64,000 bases of DNA from JALJPB01 sp963933115 (GCA_963933115.1 CAWVSL010000006.1:1-64000); one strand, 5' to 3'; shown: positions 54,391 through 64,000, counted from the first letter of the stretch. Notes: generated from the sequence alone by a model not told the origin. A program made the numbers and translations.

Positions 54391-55356
54391 CTAATTATAC
54401 CTAAATGAGTCAACTTTTCTCACCATTGACAATACTTGTTGTAAATTAGTTTCATTTTCCATTTCCAACCAGTTTAATTTATGCCAACCTCTTAACCAAG
54501 TCAATTGCCGTTTTGCTAGTTGTCTTGTCGCACATACACCACGAAAAACCATTTCATCATGATCTATTTCACCATTAAGGTGTTGCCACATTTGACGATA
54601 ACCAACACACCTTATTGATGGTAAATTCTCGTGTAAATCACCACGCTCTTTAAGAGATTTCACTTCTTGCTCAAAACTTTGCTCAATCATTGTTTGATAG
54701 CGTAATTCAATACGTTGGTGCAAGGTTTTACGATCCTTAGGAGTTATAGCAAATTGTAATACATCACCATCAAGCTTATCACCTTTAATTTGAGTTAATT
54801 GTGTCAGACTGTTTCCTGTTATTCGAAAAACTTCTAAAGCTCGCGTCAATCTTTGTGGATCATTGGGATGAATTCTTAATGCTGACTCACTATCAGATAG
54901 CTGCAATAATTGGTGCATATGCTGCCAACCCTTTTCTGCTGCTTCTTGCTCTATTGCATCACGTATTGCTTTATTCGCTTGAGGTAAAGGCGATATCCCT
55001 TCAATCAAGCTTTTAAAATACATCATGGTGCCACCGACTAATAACGGAATACGATTATTAGCCCGTATCTCTTCAATCTCACCTAGCGCGTCATGACAAA
55101 AATCAGCTGCCGAATAACTTTCACTCGCATCACGAATATTTATTAACCGATGAGGATATTGTGCCAATTCCTCTACCGTTGGTTTTGCTGTACCAATATC
55201 CATATCCCGATAAATCAATGCGGAATCAACACTAATAATATCACAAGGTAGTACATCACAAATGGCCATTGCTAGCGCTGTTTTACCTGATGCGGTCGGA
55301 CCCATTAAACAAATAACAGGTGGCTTTTTCAAATTATTTGTTAACGACAATCCCAT
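54391..55356 (-). CDS. miaA: tRNA dimethylallyltransferase
   Basis: 321 residues. The P-loop is GPTASGKTALA near 19; DSALIYRDMDIGTAKP, LVGGTMMYFKSL, DPQRLTRALE and VGYRQMWQHL follow. It prenylates A37 in tRNAs reading UNN codons. Between mutL and hfq. Confidence 0.97.
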   Translation of the reverse strand: MGLSLTNNLKKPPVICLMGPTASGKTALAMAICDVLPCDIISVDSALIYRDMDIGTAKPTVEELAQYPHRLINIRDASESYSAADFCHDALGEIEEIRANNRIPLLVGGTMMYFKSLIEGISPLPQANKAIRDAIEQEAAEKGWQHMHQLLQLSDSESALRIHPNDPQRLTRALEVFRITGNSLTQLTQIKGDKLDGDVLQFAITPKDRKTLHQRIELRYQTMIEQSFEQEVKSLKERGDLHENLPSIRCVGYRQMWQHLNGEIDHDEMVFRGVCATRQLAKRQLTWLRGWHKLNWLEMENETNLQQVLSMVRKVDSFRYN

Positions 55357-55373
55357 ATCTTAATTATTAATTA

Positions 55374-57272
55374 TTAATTTGATGAATTTAATTGGCTTAT
55401 TGTTGATGTGAGGTCAACAACTACAGAATTCAAGCGTAGTACCGGTGCTAATTGCTCTTTAAATAGATTTTTTCCTTGCTCAATAAGTGCTTGAGCACTT
55501 TGTTGATGATATTTTTCTGCGCCCATTAATTTTGCAAATGATTGACACCAATGAATTTCTTCGAGATCACCTTTAACAGACAAAGGTAATAAATAATCGA
55601 TAATGGTATTAAAACTCGCAGTAATATTTTTATCACGAAGACACGCCGGGAATTGCCTTATCTGTACTTTATTGGCTGTTTTTATAACAATTACTATACC
55701 CGCCTGCTCAAAACTAGTGATATGTTGGTTAACAAATATAAACTGTGCTTTATCTAAAGTTAAGCTAATGGGTAATAGTAATGGTTGACTGACGATACCT
55801 TTGTGCCAGCGCTCTTTAAGCTCGGTAAAATGAATGTTTTCAGCCAGCTTTTCTAAAGACAAAAGCCATAGTTCATCATCTAATAAAATCACTGCATAGT
55901 CAGGTGCAATAAATTTCAAAATATTAATGAGTGGTTCGGCAAGTAATGCCTGACTTTCAATAGGAGTTTCAACTAAATGACTATTTGGTACTGTAGTCAT
56001 TAATTGTTGATAGGCGGCACTCGCTTTTTGTGACGGTTTAGCTGTCGGACTATAACCTGACGGTGTAAGGCTTTTTTGAGTGGCATCACCGTCATTAATA
56101 ACTCTTAGTGGCGTTACGTAATCATCTCTTTGCTTAAAAGCTTGATGTTGTCCATTTTCCTGTCCCTTAGCTATTTCATAAGCAGCCGTACCCGCTGACT
56201 GTTTTGTTAAACTCGTTGGTAAATTTTCAGGAGTACCGATAGTCGACATTTCATGCTCTGAAGCATCTAAAGAGTGAGCGCTGCTTAAAGCATCATTACA
56301 AACTGAATAAATAAAGTCATGAATAAAACGGGCCTGATGAAAACGAACTTCATGTTTTGCAGGGTGCACATTGACATCAACTTCTCGATAATCAAGGGTA
56401 AGAAACAAAACAAAAGCCGGATGGTTGTCAGCAACTAAGCGCTCAGAAAAAGACTGACGAATGGCATGATTAATCAACTTATCACGCATCATTCTACCAT
56501 TAACATAACTATAACAAAGGTCACTTTGACTTCGGTGAAAACTAGGCTTGGCCAGCCACCCCCAAAGGTGTAAGTTGTCATGATGACAATCAACTTCCAC
56601 GGCATGCTCAATGAAGGTTTTGCCACAAATCATTGTTACACGTTTAGCGTATTGAGACTTATCTTTTGCCGCACGATACTGCCTAATAATCTTACCATTA
56701 TGGGTCAGTGTAAAAGTCACATCAAAACGTGCTAAAGCGATACGTCGTACAACTTCATCAATATGACTAAATTCAGTTTTATCAGTACGAAGGAATTTTC
56801 TTCTCGCGGGAGTATTAAAAAACAAGTCACTCACTTCAATAGTTGTCCCATCGGGGTGAGCTGCAGGTTGAACCACTACGTCCATATCTCTGCCTGCCGC
56901 ACTAGCTTGCCATGCTGTTTTTTGATTGGCCGGTTTCGATGTTAATGTTAACCGAGAAACTGAACTAATACTGGCAAGTGCTTCACCACGGAAGCCTAAG
57001 CTACTAATAGCCTCTAAATCGCGTAGGCTTTTAATTTTACTAGTCGCATGACGACTTAACGCTAAGGCCAATTCATCTTTGGCAATACCTGAGCCGTTAT
57101 CAGATATACGAAGTTTTTTAGTCCCCCCTTTTTCCACTTCAATGTGAATCTGGTCGGCACCTGCATCTAATGAATTTTCAACTAATTCTTTAATGACTGA
57201 AGCAGGTCTTTCAACGACTTCTCCAGCAGCAATTTGATTAGCTAATTGAGCGGGGAGTATTTCAATGGTCAT
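55374..57272 (-). CDS. mutL: DNA mismatch repair protein MutL
   Basis: 632 residues. The GHKL ATPase motifs ENSLDAGADQIHIEVE, ISDNGSGIAKDEL, TSKIKSLRDL and GFRGEALASI are at the N terminus. The C-terminal dimerisation domain lacks the DQHAxxE endonuclease motif, as expected where MutH cuts hemimethylated GATC; dam is in this window. 17 nt upstream of miaA. Confidence 0.97.
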   Translation of the reverse strand: MTIEILPAQLANQIAAGEVVERPASVIKELVENSLDAGADQIHIEVEKGGTKKLRISDNGSGIAKDELALALSRHATSKIKSLRDLEAISSLGFRGEALASISSVSRLTLTSKPANQKTAWQASAAGRDMDVVVQPAAHPDGTTIEVSDLFFNTPARRKFLRTDKTEFSHIDEVVRRIALARFDVTFTLTHNGKIIRQYRAAKDKSQYAKRVTMICGKTFIEHAVEVDCHHDNLHLWGWLAKPSFHRSQSDLCYSYVNGRMMRDKLINHAIRQSFSERLVADNHPAFVLFLTLDYREVDVNVHPAKHEVRFHQARFIHDFIYSVCNDALSSAHSLDASEHEMSTIGTPENLPTSLTKQSAGTAAYEIAKGQENGQHQAFKQRDDYVTPLRVINDGDATQKSLTPSGYSPTAKPSQKASAAYQQLMTTVPNSHLVETPIESQALLAEPLINILKFIAPDYAVILLDDELWLLSLEKLAENIHFTELKERWHKGIVSQPLLLPISLTLDKAQFIFVNQHITSFEQAGIVIVIKTANKVQIRQFPACLRDKNITASFNTIIDYLLPLSVKGDLEEIHWCQSFAKLMGAEKYHQQSAQALIEQGKNLFKEQLAPVLRLNSVVVDLTSTISQLNSSN

Positions 57273-57300
57273 ATTAATTTACTATTATATTTATGAATCA

Positions 57301-58632
57301 TTAGCCTGCACGAGGGATTTTTAATGTTTGACCAATCCTGACGGTATTAGACTTAAGATTATTGATTGATTTAATTTTTGTTACTGAAACTTTATAGCGC
57401 TTAGCTAAAGCAGATAAAGATTCACCACTTGAAACTTTATGGTTTTTATGACCAACAGAAGCATAATAAGAACCTTGCAGCGGATGTTTAATAAAATAAC
57501 GTTTAACACCAAGTGAAATCGCCGTCGCTAGCTTTTGTTGATACCAAGATGAATTCAGATTTTTTTCTTCTTTATGATTAGAAATAAAGCCAGTTTCAAC
57601 TAAAATTGATGGGATATCTGAGGCTTTTAGCACAGCAAAACTGGCATACTGCGGTGTCTTTTTGTGTAATTTAGTGATTTTTTTTAATTCACTAATGACA
57701 TTAGTTGCGACACCTAGACTTTCTTCTATCGAATGTTGTTTGCTCATGTCTGCTAAAGTTAGCGCAAAATAATTATCTTTAGTCGTTTTAATGACTGAGC
57801 CAACACCCCCTAATAATTCTGAGTTTTTCTCTCGGTTAACTAACCAACGTGCCATTTCAGACTCTGCTCGACCTTTAGAGATAATCCAAACAGAAGCACC
57901 GTGGGGTTGTGAAGTTCTGAAGGCATCTGCGTGAATAGACACCAAAAAATCAACTTGCTTTTCACGTGCTATTTTAGTTCGACGATTAAGACCGATATAA
58001 TAATCACCCGAACGAATCAATACGGCAGTCATGCCTTTTTCTTTATCGATCAGCTTTTTTAATTTTTTCGCAATTGCCAAGGTCACTTTTTTTTCATAAG
58101 AGCCTTTACCGCCAATAGAACCGGGATCATCACCACCATGTCCTGCGTCAATACCGATAATAATGTCGCGTGAGTCATTTCTAGGTTGATAAGATGTTAC
58201 GTTTTTCTCTCTATTTTTATCATAAAGGTCAACAACCAAACGATTACCATACTGACCTGCGGGGGGTAATGGAAAAACAGTAAGTTGATACTTTTCAGCC
58301 AATTCAAGCACAACTCGAGTTGAGCCTTTACTTTTAGAAGTACTACTACGGATTAGTTTTATTCGAGAGTCATTTTTAGCAAGATTGGTTAAATTAACAG
58401 TATTATTACTAAGTTTAAAGTCGATCACTAAGCGTTCAGGACTCGACAAACTAAAGTATTTATAATCAGACTTATTTTTCAAATCAAAAACAATGCGAGT
58501 ATTTTCAGGAGCGGACCAAACACGAATGCCATCAATACTATTAGCGGCTAATGCTGTAGAGCCAATAAACATCAATTGACTTACCAGAAATAGTCGAATA
58601 GCCCTGCTATTAATAGTAAAACCGCTGAACAT
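57301..58632 (-). CDS. N-acetylmuramoyl-L-alanine amidase with AMIN and LysM domains
   Basis: 443 residues. Signal peptide to about 29, an AMIN septal-targeting domain (about 33-135), a zinc amidase_3 domain (IIGIDAGHGGDDPGSIG near 152; FLVSIHADAF; ILVETGFISNHKEE near 345), and one C-terminal LysM (VSSGESLSALAKRYKVSVTKIKSINNLKSNTVRIGQTLKIP). It splits septal peptidoglycan at division. Corresponds to amiB in E. coli by position (mutL upstream neighbour), though LysM is absent from E. coli AmiB's close relatives AmiA and AmiC. Confidence 0.93.
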   Translation of the reverse strand: MFSGFTINSRAIRLFLVSQLMFIGSTALAANSIDGIRVWSAPENTRIVFDLKNKSDYKYFSLSSPERLVIDFKLSNNTVNLTNLAKNDSRIKLIRSSTSKSKGSTRVVLELAEKYQLTVFPLPPAGQYGNRLVVDLYDKNREKNVTSYQPRNDSRDIIIGIDAGHGGDDPGSIGGKGSYEKKVTLAIAKKLKKLIDKEKGMTAVLIRSGDYYIGLNRRTKIAREKQVDFLVSIHADAFRTSQPHGASVWIISKGRAESEMARWLVNREKNSELLGGVGSVIKTTKDNYFALTLADMSKQHSIEESLGVATNVISELKKITKLHKKTPQYASFAVLKASDIPSILVETGFISNHKEEKNLNSSWYQQKLATAISLGVKRYFIKHPLQGSYYASVGHKNHKVSSGESLSALAKRYKVSVTKIKSINNLKSNTVRIGQTLKIPRAG

Positions 58633-58638
58633 CTAGTG

Positions 58639-59124
58639 TCATCCTGTATATGTTTTTTTTAATTCTTCAAGCACGTTAGTACCTTTTAAGGTACTGGCAT
58701 TTATACTTATATTACGTTGTTCGCCAATATAATCAATGTTAATAATAAGGTCTTCTTGAGCGAGTAAACCGGTACCTTTTTCTGGCCATTCAATAAAGCA
58801 GCAGCAATTTTTATCAAAATAGTCTCGAATACCCATATACTCTAGCTCTTCAGGATCACTTAGTCGGTATAAATCAAAATGGTAAACGTGCCAATCATCT
58901 AAGTCATAGGGCTCAACCAAGGTATAAGTTGGACTTTTAACATTGCCTTGATGACCCATACCTCGTACAAAACCACGCGTTAATGTGGTTTTTCCTGCGC
59001 CTAGGTCACCATTTAAAAAAACAATGACGCCCTCTTTAAGCTTGGTTTTTATCACTGTTGCTAGCGATGTACCGATGGCAATTGTTGCCGCTTCATCCGC
59101 TAAGAAATAATTAAGTTTTTTCAT
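58639..59124 (-). CDS. tsaE: tRNA threonylcarbamoyladenosine ATPase TsaE
   Basis: 161 residues. Walker A is GDLGAGKTTLTRGF near 40; SPTYTLVEPY and HFDLYRL follow, and IEWPEKG is the family signature. Needed for t6A37 in tRNA with TsaBCD. Overlaps nnr by 1 nt. Confidence 0.96.
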   Translation of the reverse strand: MKKLNYFLADEAATIAIGTSLATVIKTKLKEGVIVFLNGDLGAGKTTLTRGFVRGMGHQGNVKSPTYTLVEPYDLDDWHVYHFDLYRLSDPEELEYMGIRDYFDKNCCCFIEWPEKGTGLLAQEDLIINIDYIGEQRNISINASTLKGTNVLEELKKTYTG

Positions 59125-60650
59125 TAATACTCATTTACCAAGTGTTGCAGTTCTGCAAATAAATCACTGGCCAACATACCACGCTGGCCATTTTTGTCAG
59201 CAATTCTATCAGCTGCCGCGCCGTGAATATAGCATGCTAAGCGCACTGCTTTAAAAGCATCTGGCATTTGTAACAATAATGCCGCAATAATACCTGATAA
59301 AACATCACCCATACCACCAGAAGCCATACCCGCATTGCCTGTTGAATTAACCCAGGTTTGGTGCCCGTTAGAAATTAAACTACCGGCGCCTTTTAATAAA
59401 CATATACCGCCATATTTTTTAGCTATTTTCTTTACCGCGCCGAATCTATCAGCCTCTATTTCAGCAACTGTACAATTTAATAATCTCGATGCTTCTTTTG
59501 GGTGAGGTGTTAACACCCAAAGGTTATTGTACGCATTGCGTTCACTTAAAAAATGCAAGGCATCTGCATCAATAACACAAGGTTTACCTTGCAAAAGTGC
59601 TAAATCAAACATTTGCTCAGCCCAATCATCTCGACCAAGACCTGGCCCTATAATAAGCACTCTAGCTTTATTCAATATCGTTGAGTTCGCCAATGTTTTA
59701 ATCGAGGAAGAAGCTAACATAATTTCTGGACGCCCATTAAAGACCAAAGCTTGATTGCCTTCATGGCAGCTTATGGCTAATAATGATGCTCCAGATCGTA
59801 ATGCGGCCTCTCCCGATAAACGAATTGCCCCAGGCATACCAATATTTCCTCCAATAGCTAACAATAAACCTATATCGCCTTTATGACTTATGGGTGGACG
59901 TTTAGCTAACGCAGGTAAGTCAGCATGCCCTTGACTATAAATATTATTCTGGTGAGATGCATGAGCAATAAAATCTTGACCTATATTTAAATCATTTAGA
60001 AATAAATCACCAATATAATTAGCGGCCATCGCGGTTAATAATCCTTGTTTTAAAACAATAAAGGTTATCGTAACGTCAGCAATAACGGCTATTGAGTCTA
60101 CGGTTCCCTTAGTAGCAGATAAACCTGAAGGTATGTCAATACTGAATTTTTTTGCCTTATGCTGATTAATAACAATAATTAAATTTTTAATATCCTCACT
60201 TAATTGGCCGTGAAAGCCTATACCAAAAATTCCATCAACAATGAGCTCTCCCGTAAAACTAGTGATAACTTGTTCGGGATTATGCCCTAATAATTTATCT
60301 TGTTTGATAATAGTAACGCCCGCATCTTTCAATGCTTGGCATGCTAGCCTTGCATTGAAGGATGCGGGTTTATTAAGTGATAATACTGAAACATCAAGAC
60401 CGGCAAGGTGGGCGAGGCGAGCGATCACAAAACCGTCCCCCCCATTATTGCCACTTCCACAAATCACTAACATTGAGTTAATCTTGGGGCAACACTGCAA
60501 AATTTGATTAAAAGCAGCCAAACCAGCACGCACCATTAAATCTGGCATCGTAATATGTAGTTTTTTCGCAACCATAACTTCATTTTGTAGAACTTGTTTA
60601 GCCGAGTAAGCTGGCTGTGATAAGCTTAGCGGGTATTTATTTGAACTCAT
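59124..60650 (-). CDS. nnr: Bifunctional NAD(P)HX epimerase / ADP-dependent dehydratase
   Basis: About 508 residues. An N-terminal YjeF epimerase domain (VICGSGNNGGDGFVIARL; GELIVDGIFGIGFHG) is followed by a ribokinase-like dehydratase domain (KGDIGLLLAIGGNIGMPGAIRLSGEAALRSGA; LTPHPKEASRLL; GNAGMASGGMGDVLSGIIAALL). It repairs hydrated NAD(P)H. Start taken at 60650 (MSSNKYPLS), preceded by GGAAAG; a longer frame begins at 60665. Confidence 0.95.
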   Translation of the reverse strand: MSSNKYPLSLSQPAYSAKQVLQNEVMVAKKLHITMPDLMVRAGLAAFNQILQCCPKINSMLVICGSGNNGGDGFVIARLAHLAGLDVSVLSLNKPASFNARLACQALKDAGVTIIKQDKLLGHNPEQVITSFTGELIVDGIFGIGFHGQLSEDIKNLIIVINQHKAKKFSIDIPSGLSATKGTVDSIAVIADVTITFIVLKQGLLTAMAANYIGDLFLNDLNIGQDFIAHASHQNNIYSQGHADLPALAKRPPISHKGDIGLLLAIGGNIGMPGAIRLSGEAALRSGASLLAISCHEGNQALVFNGRPEIMLASSSIKTLANSTILNKARVLIIGPGLGRDDWAEQMFDLALLQGKPCVIDADALHFLSERNAYNNLWVLTPHPKEASRLLNCTVAEIEADRFGAVKKIAKKYGGICLLKGAGSLISNGHQTWVNSTGNAGMASGGMGDVLSGIIAALLLQMPDAFKAVRLACYIHGAAADRIADKNGQRGMLASDLFAELQHLVNEY

Positions 60651-60722
60651 TGGCTTTCCATACATTTAAAACAAAGCGTATCCACTGATAATGCTACTGG
60701 TATATTATTTTAAGACACTTTT

Positions 60723-61886
60723 ATGACCGACAACATCACCAGCCCCACTATTGACTATCAAGCTTTAGCCGAAAAAATCAAGTTTTGGGGTAAAGAACTT
60801 GGCTTTGAACAAGTTGGAATTTGTGATGTGGATTTATCAAGTCACGAACCTGCACTCATAAAATGGTTAGAAAATAACTACCATGGCAACATGGATTATA
60901 TGGCAAGGCACGGTTTAATGCGTGCAAGACCTGCCGAGTTAGAATTGGGATCAATCCGTGCGATTAGTGTACGTATGAATTACTTGCCAACAGATGCCAG
61001 GTTTGCCAAAACATTAAAAAAGAAAGATCATGCTTATGTTAGTCGTTATGCCTTAGGGCGTGATTATCATAAAATGATGAGAAAAAAGCTCCAACAACTC
61101 GGTATGAAAATAAAAGAGCACTGTGTTGAATTCAACTTTCGTCCTTTTGTTGACTCAGCACCGATCCTTGAGAGGCCTTTAGCTGAAAAAGCTGGTTTAG
61201 GCTGGGTGGGTAAACACAGTTTACTAATTAATAAAACAGCAGGTTCATGGTTTTTTATTGGCGAACTGTTAGTTGATATACCCCTTCCTTGTGATGAAAA
61301 ACCCTCAAACGAATGTGGTGCTTGTGTCGCTTGTATAAAAATCTGTCCAACTAACGCTATTGTTGAACCTTATGTTGTTGACGCTCGGCGATGTATTTCC
61401 TACCTGACTATAGAATTAAAAGACGCTATTCCTATCGATTTGAGACCGTTAATGGGTAATCGCATTTATGGTTGTGATGATTGCCAATTAATTTGTCCTT
61501 GGAATAAATTTGCGAAATTGAGTGTCGAAGCTGACTTTCAGGCAAGACACAATTTAGACCAAGCCTCTTTATTAGATTTATTTTCCTGGCATGAAAAAGA
61601 GTTCCTCAGCAATACCGAGGGATCGCCTATTAGGCGTATTGGCTTTCAATCTTGGCAACGAAATATTGCGGTGGCATTAGGAAATGCTGACTTTTCTAAC
61701 AACATTGTTGATGCATTGACAGCTCAACTTAAAAAGTCTGAAGCCATGGTTGCTGAACATATTTTATGGGCACTCGACCAACAGCAGTTGAAACAAGAAG
61801 AAAATAAGGGGCTTATTGAAGTGAATCAGCGGTTAACTGCTCGTTTGATTCGCTCGGTAGAAAAAGGATTACCAAGGGATGCTTAG
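60723..61886 (+). CDS. queG: Epoxyqueuosine reductase
   Basis: 387 residues. A cobalamin-binding N-terminal region (YALGRDYHKMMRKKL; VDSAPILERPLAEKAGLGWVGKHS) precedes two 4Fe-4S motifs: CGACVACIKICP near 199 and CDDCQLICPWN near 250. A HEAT-like C terminus follows. It makes queuosine in tRNA. Divergent from nnr; its stop overlaps the convergent DUF1289 gene by 4 nt. Confidence 0.97.
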   Translation: MTDNITSPTIDYQALAEKIKFWGKELGFEQVGICDVDLSSHEPALIKWLENNYHGNMDYMARHGLMRARPAELELGSIRAISVRMNYLPTDARFAKTLKKKDHAYVSRYALGRDYHKMMRKKLQQLGMKIKEHCVEFNFRPFVDSAPILERPLAEKAGLGWVGKHSLLINKTAGSWFFIGELLVDIPLPCDEKPSNECGACVACIKICPTNAIVEPYVVDARRCISYLTIELKDAIPIDLRPLMGNRIYGCDDCQLICPWNKFAKLSVEADFQARHNLDQASLLDLFSWHEKEFLSNTEGSPIRRIGFQSWQRNIAVALGNADFSNNIVDALTAQLKKSEAMVAEHILWALDQQQLKQEENKGLIEVNQRLTARLIRSVEKGLPRDA

Positions 61887-62092
61887 TTAGCGTTAATCCG
61901 TTGAGCTTTCCTTCTTATTTCACAATTGAGTTCAATGTGTTTTTTTTCTGCAGTTGAACGCTCTTGCCAGCCAATTATTTCATCCAAATGACGTAAACAC
62001 CCCAAACAAATATTTTGTTCATCTAAAGAGCAATTTCGCACACAAGGTGAGGGTATAACCTCAATCACCGACTCATGTGTATTATCACTCAT
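61883..62092 (-). CDS. DUF1289 family protein
   Basis: 69 residues from MSDNTHES; a longer frame begins at 62110. PSPCVRNCSLDEQNICLGCLRHLDEIIGW is the DUF1289 signature with four cysteines that probably bind metal or an Fe-S cluster. Function unknown. Confidence 0.8.
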   Translation of the reverse strand: MSDNTHESVIEVIPSPCVRNCSLDEQNICLGCLRHLDEIIGWQERSTAEKKHIELNCEIRRKAQRINAN

Positions 62093-62140
62093 GGTTAGCT
62101 CCATCTTCAAGTTGATTTATTGATAGTGAACGCATGTTAA

Positions 62141-63595
62141 CTAAATACCAGTTGCATATTTTTTAATTACCGTTAGTTCGTGTTTAGTTAAAAGTAAGCT
62201 TTCAGTGATTTTATCAATGGCTTGTTTAGCTAAGCCTTTTTCTAATTGCAAAATTAAAGCAACTAATTGATCCGCGGCAAGTATACGCGCATTTTCCATT
62301 AACACCATTAACGCTTGTTCTGCTAAGGGTTTATTCTTTACTTTTATCGCATGACACAACTCACTAAAACTTTCATCATTACTCTCGATGTATTCGTCTA
62401 ACATATATATTGCTAGGCCAATGGTGCCTTGATGTTTTGTGTATAACATCATATCAAAACATGTTTTACCTTTATCGACAGACACTTCCTCAACTAAACG
62501 ATCAACTTTCGTTACTGCAACTTGCGATTTTTTTTGTCTGTCAGTAATTAACACCTCAATATCACGACTCTGTTGAGGTGTTTTATATTTATGGCTAATA
62601 CTGATAACCAAACAGATAAATAATAGGCAAAGAGCAACAAAAACAATCCAAAAGACAATGGCTTGATTTTCTAAAGTGAGTGTTTTTTGAAGCTGAAAAA
62701 ATAAGTTTTTTTCGTTTTTCTTACTGATAAACTTATATTTATTATTCTCCACAGGAGCATTAATCATACTTTGTAAAACATCAAATTGTTTTTGTAAACC
62801 TGCCCTATAGTAGTGAATTAACTGTAAATAACTACGCCATTTGGCTACCGTTTGTTGCTCTGCGAACAATAGAAGTTTCAGAGAAGTGACATACTCATTC
62901 ACTTCGAGCATCGATGAAGCCCCAGTTGACTCACTGACCAAGAATTCATACAAAGCCAATGTGGCCAAAATTTGCTGGCTTAGTTTTTCGAATTTACTTG
63001 ACGATGTTTTAATGGTCAGTTGTTCAAAACTCTCAATAGTAGTTTCAAATTCTTGTTTTAATATTTTCAAATCATCTAATGTTGTATTAGCTTTAATATA
63101 AGCCTTAGCTCGATTAACAGTGACAGAGTCATTGACATTATCTTTTATCACCAGTTGATATAACCCTCTAAGCTGATGATTGTTTTTACTCATATAATTA
63201 GTTAATACTTTATTAGTGTTCTTGAGCTGCTCTATAACCTTTTTTAATAAGTATTCATTATCCTCACTTCGACTAACAATATTATCGATCAGATCCTCAT
63301 TTTTCTTATTATCCGCTAACCACAAATCAAATTGAGGAGAGTTACTAGCCAGCCTTCCATTTAATATTGACCACTGGATGATCAATTTTTGATGGTCTTT
63401 TTTAAAACTTTCCGCTTGTTTATCTGATAAGATTTTCGTTAATAGCTCATGGGTCTTTACTAGTGACTTTTTAAAAGTAATCTCTTGTTTTAATTGACTA
63501 AATTGCACTGCGCTTTTCTGGTTTAGTTGCTGATCCCTAAAGTAGGTTCCAGCAAAAACAAGTGAGAGAAGTAAAACTAAAATGAACGTCATCAT
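62141..63595 (-). CDS. Two-TM receptor-like protein with degenerate Hpt-like domain
   Basis: 484 residues. TM1 (residues 3-17) and TM2 (311-333) bracket a 290-residue helical, probably periplasmic sensor region. After a short linker the cytoplasmic end (about 378-480) is all-helical and has the layout of a histidine phosphotransfer domain (LDEYIESNDESFSELCHAI..KNKPLAEQALMVLMENARILAADQLVALILQLEKGL). The position of the phosphorylated His in H-x-L-K-G appears to be Met (ALMVLMENA), so it would not carry phosphate. No kinase or response regulator gene is adjacent. The Hpt reading is by eye. Confidence 0.6.
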   Translation of the reverse strand: MMTFILVLLLSLVFAGTYFRDQQLNQKSAVQFSQLKQEITFKKSLVKTHELLTKILSDKQAESFKKDHQKLIIQWSILNGRLASNSPQFDLWLADNKKNEDLIDNIVSRSEDNEYLLKKVIEQLKNTNKVLTNYMSKNNHQLRGLYQLVIKDNVNDSVTVNRAKAYIKANTTLDDLKILKQEFETTIESFEQLTIKTSSSKFEKLSQQILATLALYEFLVSESTGASSMLEVNEYVTSLKLLLFAEQQTVAKWRSYLQLIHYYRAGLQKQFDVLQSMINAPVENNKYKFISKKNEKNLFFQLQKTLTLENQAIVFWIVFVALCLLFICLVISISHKYKTPQQSRDIEVLITDRQKKSQVAVTKVDRLVEEVSVDKGKTCFDMMLYTKHQGTIGLAIYMLDEYIESNDESFSELCHAIKVKNKPLAEQALMVLMENARILAADQLVALILQLEKGLAKQAIDKITESLLLTKHELTVIKKYATGI

Positions 63596-63669
63596 TGCAA
63601 GATGGCCGTTAATTTAACGGTGAAGTGTTGTCGTAAAAGATTGAACCATTGGTAATTACTTTCTTAAAT

Positions 63670-63702
63670 GACTTTGCTTGATTATTCAACATAATCAAAG
63701 TC
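63670..63702. terminator. Imperfect hairpin, possible terminator
   Basis: TGATTAT and ATAATCA (63679-63685, 63691-63697) around TCAAC, extended by GACTT and AAGTC. It is between the small gene at 63794-63985 and the receptor-like gene. The T tract is poor on both strands. Confidence 0.35.
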
Positions 63703-63793
63703 GTTATTTCCTAATACTAATAAATTAGTTTAGGTAATAATCAATAAGAAGCAATATTTTCAAAAAAATAGAGTAACGAACTAAATGAAAAAA

Positions 63794-63985
63794 TTAACGT
63801 TTTTTGCTAACCCATGCCCATACCATTTCACATTCGATTGGTGGCTGCTCTGATTCATCATTAATCAGTACTGGAATTAACATATCTCCTTTTTCATCAC
63901 TATTAATCTGACTAATTTGTCTATCGGTCAGTGTAGCTTTTGCGGTTAATGCGCCTTGCATTCTCCGTTGATATCTCATGGTCAT
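63794..63985 (-). CDS. Small conserved protein, TIGR02922-like
   Basis: 63 residues, soluble, with a C-terminal CEMVWAWVSKKR. It resembles a short family (TIGR02922, as I recall) found in Colwellia and Shewanella. The frame is complete within the window; its promoter lies beyond the right edge. Function unknown. Confidence 0.5.
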   Translation of the reverse strand: MTMRYQRRMQGALTAKATLTDRQISQINSDEKGDMLIPVLINDESEQPPIECEMVWAWVSKKR

Positions 63986-64000
63986 TGATTTTAAAAGGGG

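Overview
The window is a low-GC, almost fully coding piece of a gammaproteobacterial chromosome. Gene content and order point to the marine Alteromonadales, most likely Colwelliaceae (Colwellia or Thalassotalea type). The evidence is the hfq-miaA-mutL block, the aroK-aroB-damX-dam-rpe-trpS block, an argCBFG operon ending in an argH fused to an acetyltransferase, metJ opposite metBL, and several small families common in that group. No rRNA, tRNA, insertion sequence, phage or CRISPR array is visible. A stable-RNA-type promoter at 34-69 points left out of the window.

Layout. 1-1078: a divergent region with a LexA-type box, then a secreted protein of 15-residue helical repeats. 1543-6297: a four-gene operon that appears to make and recycle the compatible solute glucosylglycerate (glycerate kinase, phosphatase, GpgS-type synthase, GH13_18 phosphorylase). 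6373-8737: flavin reductase-like protein, DUF3429, DUF393 and SDR genes. 8736-10087: four small genes on the minus strand. 10307-19691: a thioredoxin-fold lipoprotein, gamma-glutamyltransferase, an RND pump with its adaptor, and a secreted serine protease overlapping a membrane FHA protein. 19740-26925: trpS, rpe, a TIGR02001-type protein, two small membrane proteins, dam, damX, aroB, aroK.

27080-28544 is where pilMNOPQ normally lies between aroK and mrcA. Only a decayed pilM'-'pilQ fusion remains, with at least two in-frame stops, one or two frameshifts and a large internal deletion. mrcA follows divergently. 31390-40248 is the arginine pathway: argC-B-F-G-H(A)-argA on the minus strand with argE divergent. 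40329-41738 encodes a protein that looks like an HD-GYP phosphodiesterase without its metal ligands. 42352-46611 is the methionine branch (metB-metL opposite metJ) with two MetJ operator arrays between. Then come malic enzyme and an 870-bp gene-free stretch.

48816-60665 is the conserved purA-yjeT-hflC-hflK-hflX-hfq-miaA-mutL-amidase-tsaE-nnr run, with queG divergent. The window ends with a DUF1289 protein, a two-TM receptor-like protein with a degenerate phosphotransfer-like domain, and a small conserved protein.

The most informative items are the closed glucosylglycerate cycle, the dead type IV pilus assembly locus, the SOS-box-linked secreted repeat protein, the protease-FHA pair and the two proteins that look like catalytically dead signalling domains. 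All family assignments come from motif recognition by eye; no database search was run.
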